Assembly (NCBI GenBank): GCA_030280995.1
Contig: JASXTE010000016.1
Coordinates: 16,238,501-16,302,500 of the forward strand
DNA from: Hemileia vastatrix
Lineage: Eukaryota; Basidiomycota; Pucciniomycetes; Pucciniales; Zaghouaniaceae
Length of the DNA stretch: 64,000 bases
Reading direction: 5' to 3'
The position numbers were made by a program, and so were the translations under genes. Positions 24,170 through 36,575 of this stretch are shown piece by piece; the stretch's first letter is position 1, and every line of letters starts with the position of its first letter. Under the pieces are notes generated by a model, which saw only the letters and a program-made list of their open reading frames with translations, did no database searches and had not been told where the DNA came from.

Positions 24170-24857
24170 TACTCTCCCTCAGGGCGCGGATAGTCTGCTT
24201 CATATGGGAGAAATAACATTTATCTGTAATGTTTTCTGGTTTCTTGAAAACAGTCTGCGCGCAAAGTGAGGAGTTTGCCTCAATCGAGGCAGAAAACGAT
24301 TCTACGTGAATGAATTTATAAAGTTTATTTAATTTTATCCTCCAAATATCATAGTGATACCCATCACTTGAATGCAGGGCTGATTCATTACCTTCTCACT
24401 CATAAAAAGTTAAATTAAATTGTCCGAAAGGAAAGTGAAATGTGTATTCTACCAAGGCGCAACAGGAATTTTGCTAATTTGCTTTTTAATGTCAATTTAA
24501 TTTTTTCTGTAGTTGATAATTATTTTAATGTTGAATTGGATCACAAATTTTATGAAAAGTGTTCTTTTTTAGAGCTAAGAAGATCCAATATGTTTTTTTT
24601 TCTTTTCAAAAATATTAATACATTAAATTTTGAACAAGGTCATTAATTTTTTTTTGAGACAATTATCTGCTCCACATATAGGCAGACATTACTTTTGACG
24701 AGGAAAATTTTTTAAAGGTTTGGAATCTCGAGATATTAGCAATATAAACAATATTATAAAAAATTACTATGATTCCAAGGGTTTCTCTACTTGTCAATGT
24801 TTGATTATTATTCTACCTGTATTCACCATTACACAGTTAACCACTTATACTCATTTA
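24170..24857. other. Intergenic stretch upstream of the orphan ORF
   Basis: Locally GC-richer pieces (GGGCGCGGATAG, CTGCGCGCAAAG) sit in AT-rich DNA. No gene, RNA or repeat recognised. Confidence 0.4.
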
Positions 24858-25660
24858 GAGCATCTACCTCCGTGTCGGTAAATTGGTTCGGTATGCATAT
24901 TTTACTGCATTTTGACGTGAACCTTAACCCTCGTTTCATTAAAGGCCTCTATTAGCTAGTGAATTCAGCATGTACTGTAGCCTGTCAACTAAAGTTACTG
25001 AGCTCCTTTTGACCTCATTTGGTAATTCAATATTCTGCCAGCCAATTCTTTTCACTCCACCTTGTAGCTGCTGAACACTTTCACATTTCACTACCTATTA
25101 AAACAAAACATTTTTTATTTTAATTCACAACTATTACTGCACAACACTTCCTATTAACACAATCTCCCATTTCGCACCTTGCCCTACAACCCCCAAATCC
25201 ATATAAAGTGATCAACTTGTCTGATCCAACAAAAAAGCAATCCCCTAATTGGACCCACCAAGTGTTAGGGTGTTACCATACTATGTACTTAGCTAGTCAC
25301 CCATCAGTATATAGTGTAGCTTCCGAGTGCACCAGAGATCTTTTCCTGGTCCTGCAAGGCATCAGTCTCTACACCAAGAAGCTCTGCACAATTAAATCTT
25401 CTTCCATTGTGAGAAATTTTTCAATTATGATTTGTTCCATCTGAAAAGTTGAGGAGAGTGAAATGAGTAGCGAAAATGCGAGAAGGAAAACAGTAGAGTT
25501 TACTAAATGGGCAACTCAACACGAGGGTATGGAAATTTTCCCAACTCGTGTTTGCTAACTGAATCTGCATACGAGGGTGTCAAACCCCATTTCAGTAACA
25601 ATTGACACAGCAATTATGCAATTATCTACTGAAATTTTACTGCAACGGAGGTAGATGCTC
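24858..25660. mobile_element. Non-autonomous PIF/Harbinger-like element, TTA duplication
   Basis: Inverted ends GAGCATCTACCTCCG at 24858 and CGGAGGTAGATGCTC ending 25660, with TTA on both sides (24855-24857 and 25661-25663). A GAGCATCT terminus plus a 3-bp TTA duplication is the classic PIF/Harbinger signature. The 803-bp interior has no transposase frame. Confidence 0.8.
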
Positions 25661-25663
25661 TTA

Positions 25664-26258
25664 TATATATATACATATACTTTATCTTATACCGTAATAT
25701 TTAGTTTCCATTTCTTTTACTTGACCTAACCTAACCTAGGTATAAAGCACTTCTATATATGAGCGATGAGCCGAGTGTAGTTCTTCATTCACTTTTCTTA
25801 TCTATATCTTTTATTCTTACGTTATAATTAACTTCTGTTATTATTCATATATTATTTCAAAAGTCCTTCATTCTTTTGTCCCAGTCCGAGTCCTAGTTGT
25901 CCATTCGTCCACCTAGTCCATTTGAGCCATAAATCTAATATAACTTTTATTCATCACTACTTACATACCATCAATTGTCTAACTAAGTTAGCTTGTTCCC
26001 TCGCTATAATAGAGAATAGAACAAGTTTATTCTAAATTATGTTAGTCATGATAAGTGTGTAATGCTGGACTCTACATTGGTGAAGCTTTCCACATTCCAC
26101 CTCCAAGTGGGAATTCAAATAGTAGTGTGACCTAATTATATTGTCCCTGGGTTCTTATTTCCTTACTAAATAGTTATCAAGACATGCAAATTAAGTTTTT
26201 GAGAAATTATTTTCATAGATTCTCAAATTCCTTCTATTATCTCATTCTCAAGGAACAC
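25664..26258. other. Non-coding stretch
   Basis: A TA-rich run (25664-25682) and 'CCTAACCTAACCTAGG' near 25725 were noted. No gene recognised. Confidence 0.4.
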
Positions 26259-26261
26259 AAT

Positions 26262-26490
26262 AGGGGGTGTCAGTCCTGGCAAATCCACACATAACTTAAG
26301 TGCCAATTTCAAACCAAATCAGCACTTAAAAATCAGTACTTAAATTTTGCAAAAAAGTCACTTATTTCAAAAATGGGTGTCAATTCTGACCTCAAATCAG
26401 CACTTTTTGCCCAATTTTTTTTCACAACCACATATTGGCCACAACATCCCTTCTTTTCTCACCTCATCCCAGTGACATGCCACACACAGA
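26262..26490 (-). mobile_element. End fragment of an AGGGGGTGTCAG Harbinger-type element
   Basis: Reverse complement of the right end of the copy at 35084-37521: AGGGGGTGTCAG, subterminal hairpin words, the AAGTCACTTATTT..GGGTGTCA block and 'TTTTTTCACAACCACAT'. AAT precedes it (26259-26261). The other end is missing. Confidence 0.75.
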
Positions 26491-26704
26491 TCATCCTCTC
26501 TATGCAACTTGTCAGAATTTAAGGGGCATATTAGACTCCTTTGGTCACATGTTTTATCTCCCATAGTGACCTTATTTATTTCTATCTATTGTCTCTTCCT
26601 ATTGACTAGTTTCTGCCATTTAATGCAGTATATAAGATTTCATGACACTCATTATTATAAATATTCTTTTAAACATATATACAAATACATAAAATATAAA
26701 ATTA

Positions 26705-26732
26705 ACACACACACACATATATATATATATTT
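26705..26732. repeat. CA/TA dinucleotide run
   Basis: Alternating (CA)n then (TA)n of about 28 bp in unassigned AT-rich sequence (26491-27000) where nothing else was recognised. Confidence 0.7.
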
Positions 26733-27009
26733 ATCTATTTATTTGAAAAGCACTATCACATATTTTAGCTGTAGTTTGTTTCTATCATGAACCTAGTGAT
26801 GATTGGGAAGCATAAAAGATAGCAAGATCTACTTGTTGAACACCATCTTTGTTGCTCACAAATAATCATAAGGTAAAGTCAATTGTTCTTCCATATCACA
26901 CTTGTTAGACCTTTATTATTAATACTTGAATTGATCTTTGTCTCTCACCAATTAACATAAGCCCTGAGATCTGTTGTGCCTTTACCCACTCTGCTAAGCC
27001 ATCCAAGTC

Positions 27010-27420
27010 TGGCCATTGTCCTGGAATCATCATTTTAAGTTGGGCCATAGTTTCCGTGAATCATTTAAGACCGGCCATTGTTCCTCGAATCATCATTAAG
27101 TTGGGTCATAGTTTCCCTGCCTCATTTAAAACCAGCCATTGTTCTTGGAATCATCATTGTGTTTGGCCATAGTTTCCCTGTGTCATTTAAAACTGGCTAT
27201 TGTTCCTGGAATCATCATTAAGTTGGGCTGTAGGTTTCCTGCAACATTTAATACCAGCCATTGTTCTTGGCATCATCATTAGGTTAGGCCATAGTTTCCC
27301 TGCATCATTTACAACCAGCCATTGTTCCTGGCATCATCATTAAGATGGGCTGTAGTTTCCCTGTACCACCATCATTCAAGACCACTGATGTCTCAGAATC
27401 ATCATCAAGAGGGGCCATTA
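27010..27420. repeat. Minisatellite of about 61 bp
   Basis: Six to seven imperfect tandem units. Each contains GGCCATAGTTTCCCTG, a CATTTAA.ACCAGCCATTG block and AATCATCATTAAGTTG; unit starts fall near 27012, 27074, 27134, 27195, 27256 and 27317. It fades into degenerate copies up to about 27490. Long frames across it have no protein meaning. Confidence 0.85.
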
Positions 27421-27490
27421 TCCCTGCACCATCACCTTCAAGCTGGACCTTTTCCTCTGCATCTTCACCAAGACCAGCCATTGTCCCAGA

Positions 27491-27996
27491 ACCATTATCA
27501 ACTCAACCTTGCTCTTGGACCATTGCCTCCAGCTCATTATCTTTCATTGGGCCTTGTACCCTTTTTTTTATTAATTATTTTATTATTTTATTGGCCCATT
27601 TTAACCCCTTTACTTATTTCAATAGAATTATTAAACCTAAATTCTAACACAACTATCTTTGGTACACACCACTCACTAAAATTTGCAACATTTCATTTTC
27701 AAATTTTTGAAATTTTGAAATTTTTCTTAGTCAACATTTCTGGCTCAAATTTTTATCTTTCTCATCACAGTAAGCTCCTTTCTTTTAATTTCTTGATTCA
27801 TCACCTTTTCACACCTGAAATTTTCATCCTTCCCTGCACCATGTGGTTGCTGCAATATTGAACATAAAAATTGAGCCTTCTTTTTTGCATTATTCATAGC
27901 ACATTCTTTATGCATCTCACTTGTTCCATATTCAATTTCCACAAATTCCAACTTCACTCTTTCTCATTCTATTTTTTCCTACCTTTCACCACACAA
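27491..27996. other. AT-rich stretch, nothing recognised
   Basis: No reading frame or repeat with recognisable features. Confidence 0.4.
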
Positions 27997-27999
27997 TAT

Positions 28000-28233
28000 G
28001 GGGGGCAGACTTGCTAGCAAGTCCACAAAATTGGACCCAAACTCACCCCAGATTGAACACACATTGAGCTATTGAAAAAGGAACCATAAAATCAGGGAGG
28101 AACACCACTCAGCAGAACAGCTCTAGGTGGGTGTTCAAGTAGAGTTCAGTATGGGTTCAGTATGAGTTCAGTCTGAGTTCCATTGGAGTTCCATCTGAGT
28201 TCAGGTTGGGGACTTGCTAGCAGGTCCACCCCC
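28000..28233. mobile_element. MITE with palindromic GGGGG..GACTTGCTAGCAAGTC ends
   Basis: Ends GGGGGGCAGACTTGCTAGCA and, inverted, GGGGGTGGACCTGCTAGCA; TAT on both sides (27997-27999 and 28234-28236). The interior carries tandem 'GAGTTCAGT' words. It is non-coding, 234 bp. A truncated relative lies at 5060-5145. Confidence 0.8.
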
Positions 28234-28529
28234 TATATTGAATAGTGTTTCCACAAGTTAAGAGTCATATCCTTTTCTTTCATGCCTAAAAAATATCCTT
28301 TTCTTTCTATCATGAATGCATACTCCAATTTATATTGGACACTTCTCTGAATAATGGTGGAATTATTGAACCCCTGTTGTTGTCATTATCCTTATCACTT
28401 CTCAACTTTTATGCAATTTTTAAAAAAAGAATTGTAATTAAGGTTAGTTTTATTCAAAAAAAATTACTTTTAATTGAAGCTTCTCCCAAAGGCTATCTTT
28501 CATTTCTTAAAAACAGTGTAGAAAGACTC

Positions 28530-29284
28530 TTACAGTTACCTTGCTGTAAAAAGAATCCAAGGGAGTTGGATAAACCTAAGTAAACCCTGTCCCTTTAAGT
28601 AAATAAAGAGTTCACAACTAACTAAGCTCAAATGTCTACTTGATAAGAAATGAATTTTTTACCAGTCTCATTTAATGGTTTTGAGATGTTAGAATCTGTC
28701 TTCTTTGGTAAATATAAAGAAATACAACAAAAAGTTGTACCAGAGAAAAGTTATTTAAATTATTGAATTAATATGTTTTTATCAAGATTTTATTTTTGCC
28801 AAAAGTTTAAAAATTGAGTCCCTGGATTTGAGCCCTTTCTAAAGATACCCTATAAGTCTATATTTATTTATTTTAGTGTAAAATATATGAAGTATTTTAT
28901 AAAATGTTAAATTTATAAGGGTATTACAAATCATAAATGTTATTTTAAAAAGATGGTGGTTATGTTTTATAATGTTGTATGATGCTTTTTAAAATTTTAT
29001 GGATGATGTCTGATTTCAATTCTACAGCCTTTATATGCCTAGTCTAGTCATGTGCCTCTTTTTCCCTTCCTGAGTTCATATGGAGTTTGTATGGCCATTT
29101 CCTGAGTTTGTAAAAACTTCCAGTGATGAAAGGTTCTTACAGTCACCTTTCTGTAAGCAGAATCCAAGAGAGTTGAATAAAAAGAAGAAATTCCTGTCCC
29201 TTTAAGTAAAATAAGAGTTCATAATTATCTAAGCTTAAACGTCTACCTGATATAAAATGACTTTTTGACTGGTTGTTATTAACT
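28530..29284 (+). repeat. Unclassified dispersed repeat E (with a partial second copy)
   Basis: Shares 'GAAAGACTCTTACAG', 'CCCTGTCCCTTTAAGTA', 'AAAGAGTTCAC' and 'TAAGGGTATTACAA' with 48080-48099 plus 49576-50380. Its beginning occurs again at about 29128. Each copy starts with a hairpin (CTTACAG..CTGTAAG). No protein or terminal repeats recognised. Confidence 0.65.
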
Positions 29285-31250
29285 TTCATCATAGGAATCC
29301 CCAGGAATGAGTATTTATTATGTATAAAAAGATAACCTTAATGGCAATAAGCTTATAAGTTAATATTATGGTTATTATGCTTACATATATATTTATTACA
29401 CTATTAAATGACTTATATAAGTTTAAATAGATTATCTGTAGCCCCATAACACTTATTAAGGTGCTAATGTAGTAATAAGGTACTTATCTTAAGTAAAATT
29501 AAGTAATTATAGATATATATAAGCTTATATGTATGCATAAGCCTCATATTCAGTAAAATATGCAGTTATATTATAAATATATAGGTCTATATGTGGTCTA
29601 TATGTGGGTTTAACCATCTAAATAGCCCATAAGCTTTATTTTTCTGCTTATTTTAGGTCATATGGACTACTCAATGGAATTACAATGCCTACATAAGCAT
29701 ATACACCTTTTTCAGGCGCATATATCCAGTTTGGACAACTTAATCTGCTTCCTTTATTGGATTTTCACAGATTTATGGGTTGGGATAAGATTATTGGGTT
29801 AATGTGGATGCTTGTCCTGTTATTGGGGGCTTGGAAAGTTGATTTAGTTCCTTTATATGCTTTGGGTTTCATTTTACTCTCTTTTGATGAGCTATTTTAC
29901 CTGTTTCTTTATGGTATTCTCTTTTATCTGTTTTCTCTATTTATGGTATGTGTCAGTGTATGCTAGTATCTAAGGATGATTTAATAGTAAATATTAATGG
30001 TCTAGCTACTTATTGATAATTATTTAGAGATTAAACCTCAGGGGAAGACTAATAAAATAGTTATGCTCAGTGTTAACTCACAATATTTGGATTGGTGTGT
30101 GCTAGTGGTGGAAAATAGGTTAATAAAATATAGTTATAGCTAACATAAAGATTATATCAATTTATAAATGATTTAAAATATATTTTTATATGATAATAAT
30201 TGTTTTATAATGTTTATTTGAATTTTAGTAAGTAAGTGATGTCCAATAACCCATCAAATCCTCCCTTACTTATACCAAAATCCACTGGAGTGCAAAGACC
30301 TTCAATCCAGATGATGTCACTACTCTCCCTGTCAATTATAGCACTGTGAGGGCCCATCACCTCCCCATGGTGTCCACTTCAAGAAATTACAACAGCAACA
30401 CCTCCAGTAAGGACCTTCTATCACAATTAATGATATCATAAACCCATACCATAAATAGAGAAAACAGATAAAAGTGGATACCATAAAGAAACAGGTAAAA
30501 CAACTCATCCAAATAGTATAGAATGAAACCCAAAGCATATAAAGGAACCAAATCAACTTTCCAAGCCCTCAATAACATCCCTAAGAATCCATATTAACCC
30601 AGTAATCATATCCCAACCCATAAATCCATGAAAATCCATCAAAGAAAGCAGATTAAGTTGTCCAAACTGGATATATGTGCCTGAAAAAGGTCTATATGCT
30701 TGTGCAGGCATTGTGAGTCCATTGAATACGTCCATCTGACCTAAAATAAGCAGAAAAATAAAGCTTATAGGCTATTTAGAGGTTAAACCCTACTTATAGA
30801 CCTATATATACATAATATAACTACATATTTCACTGAATATGAGGTTTATGTATTCATATAAGCTTATGTATTTCTATAATTACTTATTATCACTTAAGAT
30901 AAGTATATTATGACTCCATTAGCACCTTAATAAGTACTATAAGGTTATGGATAAGCTATTTAAACTCATATAAGTCATTTAATAGTGTAATTAATATGTA
31001 TATAAGCATAATAACCATATATATAAGTATTATAACCATAATTTTTATTTATAAGCTTAATGTAATTAAGGTTATCATATTTTAAGCATAATAAATACTC
31101 ATTCCTGGGAATACCTAGGCTGACAGTATGGGTGTATGATATCATTAATTGTGATGGAGGGCCCTTACTGGAGCTCTGGATGTTGAAACTGCTTGAAGTG
31201 GACACCATAGGGAAGTGATGAGCCCTCACAGTTCTGTAATTTCCTGGGAT
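29285..31250 (+). mobile_element. LTR, family B, interrupted by a solo LTR and cut by satellite
   Basis: Plus-strand LTR sequence from about 29285 (damaged start, CCCAGGAATGAGTATTTATT) to 29950, continuing at 31126-31250 (GGTGTATGATATCATTAATT) after the inserted solo LTR. It stops inside the 'CCCTCACAG..CTGTAATT' region where the hexanucleotide satellite begins; the rest of the LTR was not found beyond the satellite. Confidence 0.8.
29951..31125 (-). mobile_element. Solo LTR, family B, inside another family B LTR
   Basis: 1175 bp from TGTCAGCCTAGGTATTCCC at 31125 (minus) to CACTGACA at 29951, flanked by perfect GTATG (29946-29950 and 31126-31130). It is inserted in opposite orientation into a related LTR. 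It contains a hydrophobic open frame also open in three other copies. Confidence 0.92.
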
Positions 31251-32607
31251 ATAAAAATAAAAATAAAAATAAAAATAAAAATAAAAATAAAAATAAAAAT
31301 AAAAATAAAAATAAAAATAAAAATAAAAATAAAAATAAAAATAAAAATAAAAATAAAAATAAAAATAAAAATAAAAATAAAAATAAAAATAAAAATAAAA
31401 ATAAAAATAAAAATAAAAATAAAAATAAAAATAAAAATAAAAATAAAAATAAAAATAAAAATAAAAATAAAAATAAAAATAAAAATAAAAATAAAAATAA
31501 AAATAAAAATAAAAATAAAAATAAAAATAAAAATAAAAATAAAAATAAAAATAAAAATAAAAATAAAAATAAAAATAAAAATAAAAATAAAAATAAAAAT
31601 AAAAATAAAAATAAAAATAAAAATAAAAATAAAAATAAAAATAAAAATAAAAATAAAAATAAAAATAAAAATAAAAATAAAAATAAAAATAAAAATAAAA
31701 ATAAAAATAAAAATAAAAATAAAAATAAAAATAAAAATAAAAATAAAAATAAAAATAAAAATAAAAATAAAAATAAAAATAAAAATAAAAATAAAAATAA
31801 AAATAAAAATAAAAATAAAAATAAAAATAAAAATAAAAATAAAAATAAAAATAAAAATAAAAATAAAAATAAAAATAAAAATAAAAATAAAAATAAAAAT
31901 AAAAATAAAAATAAAAATAAAAATAAAAATAAAAATAAAAATAAAAATAAAAATAAAAATAAAAATAAAAATAAAAATAAAAATAAAAATAAAAATAAAA
32001 ATAAAAATAAAAATAAAAATAAAAATAAAAATAAAAATAAAAATAAAAATAAAAATAAAAATAAAAATAAAAATAAAAATAAAAATAAAAATAAAAATAA
32101 AAATAAAAATAAAAATAAAAATAAAAATAAAAATAAAAATAAAAATAAAAATAAAAATAAAAATAAAAATAAAAATAAAAATAAAAATAAAAATAAAAAT
32201 AAAAATAAAAATAAAAATAAAAATAAAAATAAAAATAAAAATAAAAATAAAAATAAAAATAAAAATAAAAATAAAAATAAAAATAAAAATAAAAATAAAA
32301 ATAAAAATAAAAATAAAAATAAAAATAAAAATAAAAATAAAAATAAAAATAAAAATAAAAATAAAAATAAAAATAAAAATAAAAATAAAAATAAAAATAA
32401 AAATAAAAATAAAAATAAAAATAAAAATAAAAATAAAAATAAAAATAAAAATAAAAATAAAAATAAAAATAAAAATAAAAATAAAAATAAAAATAAAAAT
32501 AAAAATAAAAATAAAAATAAAAATAAAAATAAAAATAAAAATAAAAATAAAAATAAAAATAAAAATAAAAATAAAAATAAAAATAAAAATAAAAATAAAA
32601 ATAAAAA
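31251..32607. repeat. Perfect (AAAAAT)n satellite, about 225 units
   Basis: About 1.36 kb of uninterrupted AAAAAT, ending in ATAAAT variants up to 32625. No substitution was seen inside the array. It yields fake Lys-Ile, Phe-Leu and Phe-Ile frames of over 450 codons on both strands, which are not genes. Confidence 0.98.
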
Positions 32608-32625
32608 TATAAATATAAATATAAA

Positions 32626-33127
32626 CATACATATAAATAACAGAACCCAAAAACAAAAAGTTCTTTTAAATTTAAAGTTACAAGTCTTTTTGAAGGGGGT
32701 TTAACAAGCTCAAGACAAGGGATTTGTCAAAATTATGGTATTCATTATTTACTTATTCTTACTCTTTTTACAATTGAATATTATTTCTATAATTGCACAA
32801 TGCAAATATATATATGTGAGGCTCGAGAAAATTTCTTTAATTAAGTTATTTTTGTCTTTATGCTCATTTCAAGTGTAACAGATATGCAACATTTTCTTCA
32901 CCTCTTTTAATCTATGGAGAAATACTGTATTACATTTTACTTTTATTTTTGAAAAGATTAACTACTCAATAGTAATCATTAGGGAACTCATAATGAACTT
33001 AAATAACCACTTAAATCTTATTATTATTTCACTTTAGTATTCATTAAAAATGCAACAAACTTTCCTTTTCCTCAAATAACTGAACTCTCCAAGGACAGCT
33101 TCAAGAAACAGAAATACAAGCTCATAT
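32626..33127. other. Downstream region of the thymidylate synthase gene
   Basis: AT-rich, no repeat or coding frame recognised; it probably holds the 3' untranslated region and terminator on the minus strand. Confidence 0.45.
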
Positions 33128-34372
<1,245 letters not shown>

Positions 34373-34822
34373 GGCTAAACACGCAGGGTAAAAAAAGGAC
34401 AGGTTGATGTATAGTCAGATTTCTGGTTTGTGAGACGAATTTGAATCCAATATTTCAAAAGAGTTGACAACCTCCTAGAAATAATTTTTTGGATTGACTT
34501 AAAGCCAGGCCACAAGATGCAGCAAGGCAGCAACTACTGCGTCCAACGATTTAAGAAGCATAAGAAGTATTACAAAATTACTTATGATGCCTCTGTTTAT
34601 TGGGATGGCTTGACTATGATGTTGGTAACTTTCAAATACAAAAAAGGCAAAAGTAAAGATAAAACAGAAACTATAAAATGAGATGACATACTTGAATTAA
34701 AAACTTTTGATCTGAGGGTAAGTAAGTTTGAGGGAAGGAGGAAACAGGAAGGCTGAATACAGTTGTTCAAAATAGAAATCCACCATGGCAAATGTGCATT
34801 GTATGCTAGTCAATACAAAATC
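34373..34822. other. Upstream region of thymidylate synthase
   Basis: No TE recognised here; the likely promoter region lies between the start codon and the Harbinger nest. No clear TATA box or other motif stands out. Confidence 0.4.
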
Positions 34823-34825
34823 AAT

Positions 34826-35080
34826 AGGGGGTGTCAGTTCTGGCAAATCCGCACTTATTTAAGTGCGGATTTCTGAAACACACTAGCCCCAATACTGGTG
34901 GATTTCAAAATGAAGTAAGTCACTTATATCACTCAAATCTGCACTTTCTCAACCAAAAGTGCTGGTTTCACCATCAAGTCCCAATTCACTGATTTGTCAG
35001 CATCATCCCATTCATACACAGCACTCTGCAGCATAACACTTTATAACTCAAAACATCATACATCATTTACATTTTTATAC
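34826..35080 (+). mobile_element. Left end of outer Harbinger-type copy (copy B)
   Basis: Begins AGGGGGTGTCAG with subterminal hairpin CCGCACTTATTTAAGTGCGG and matches the first 260 bp of the inner copy. It stops where the inner copy begins and resumes at 37525 with ATAAGAGTCATGCC. Confidence 0.85.
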
Positions 35081-35355
35081 AATAGGGGGTGTCAGTTCTG
35101 GCAAATCCGCACTTAAATAAGTGCGGATTTCCAAAACACACTAGCCCCAATACTGGTGGATTTCAAAATGAAATAAGTCACTTATTTCACTCAAATCTGC
35201 ACTTTCTCAACCAAAAGTGCTGATTTCACCATCAAGTCCCATTTCACTGATTTGTCAGCATCATCCCATTCATACGCAGCACTCCGCAGAATAACACTTC
35301 ATAACTCAAAACATTGTACATCACTTACATCTTCATATCATATCATATAAGAGTC

Positions 35356-36198
35356 ATGCCTTCCTCACTTTCAAATCGTGATAAATTACATAAAGCAATG
35401 ACTTTCATGGCGCTTGAACTGCTCTTGGACTCTGATTCCGATTCTGATCTAGAAGCATCTCAGGTTATGCAAGCAGAGGGCTTTCCAGGATGTATTGGTT
35501 TTGTTGATGGTACTACTATTCCTTTGAGCCAGAAACCTGCTCAAGGTGGAAACAATTACTTTGACCGTAAAAAGAGGTAGATTATTTTTAACTCCTTTCA
35601 TCCTCCTTGAAACTAACACAAACAAATATATCTTCTTTATAGATATTCAATTAATGTTCAGCTTATATGTGACGTAAACAAAAAATTTATATCATTCTTC
35701 GCTGGCTATCCTGGCTCATGTCATGACTCCTACGTCTTCCAAAGAATGCATATTTCAAATGAACCTGAAAAATTCTTTGATGAAAATCAGTATCTTCTTG
35801 CAGATTCTGCTTATGTGAATTGAAAGTATGTACTTCCTGCTTTTCGGGGAGCAGCTTCAGAAGACAGTCAAAATGCCAAATTCAACAATCATTTGGCAAA
35901 GTCAAGAGTCCGTATTGAACATTCTATTGGAATCTTGAAAGGCCGTTTTTCTAGTTTAAGGGAATTAAGAAGTCCTCTTAGAAATAAATCTGAAATGGAG
36001 GCGGTGATCAACCAGATTCTGTGTTGCACTATACTTCATAACCTACTTGCTGACCTCAAAGATCAATGGTTAGAGCTGTATGAAGATGAACAAGTTGATT
36101 CACCTCCGACTATATCCAACACTTCTATTTCTCAATCAACTAGTATAAGGGCGAAAATCCTTCCAATAACACTCCAACATTTTTCAACGCAATTTTAA
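35356..36198 (+). pseudogene. Harbinger (DDE_Tnp_4) transposase, copy A, internally deleted
   Basis: Exon 1 is 35356-35576, intron 66 bp, exon 2 from 35643. Catalytic residues remain: D in IGFVDGTTIPL, D in YLLADSAY, E in RVRIEHSIGILKGRF; YPGSCHDSYVFQ is a family hallmark. Against copy B about 130 codons are missing after DSDSDLEAS, removing the N-terminal DNA-binding part. TGA at 35821-35823 cuts the protein just after DSAYVN. It must be inactive. Confidence 0.88.
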
Positions 36199-36575
36199 TT
36201 TTTTTCTCTTTCTCTTCAAATTATCAATTTGCATGTATTATTCACTGAGAATGGTAAATTTTTTTGCATATTTTTTTGGTTTTTGAATTTGCTGTTAAAG
36301 TCTTATTTTTTTTTCTCTCTGTGTTTTCTTTCATCAACTCAACATGAAATCACATATTTTCAGCAAACGCATATTTTTTCAGTCACTCAAAGGTTGGGAA
36401 AGAGTTGGAAGGGAAGATTAAGGGTTCCGAGGCATTTTAAATGAAGAAAAGGGTCTGGGAGAGGTTGAGAGGGGTGAAATGGGGATCAAAAGAGGATGGC
36501 ATACAATGGGGCTGGGAGGATAGCGAAAGGCATGGGGAGGGAAGACAAGCATGTGTTGATAGAATTGAAAGGGAT
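36199..36575. other. 3' part of Harbinger copy A, non-coding
   Basis: T-rich sequence after the transposase stop, then purine-rich 'GGGGATGG' words. No second gene is recognised; HARBI-type elements often carry a Myb-like gene, and none was seen here. Confidence 0.5.

Noticed and set aside
25720..25740. CCTAACCTAACCTAGG as an interstitial telomere repeat
   Set aside because: Only about three short units and not the usual fungal TTAGGG hexamer.
27322..27861. His/Pro/Leu-rich ORF of 179 codons
   Set aside because: It begins in the 61-bp minisatellite and runs into low-complexity sequence; no homologous or structured part.
31165..32656. Frames of more than 450 codons on both strands (Lys-Ile, Phe-Leu, Phe-Ile repeats)
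   Set aside because: They are translations of the AAAAAT satellite and have no coding content.
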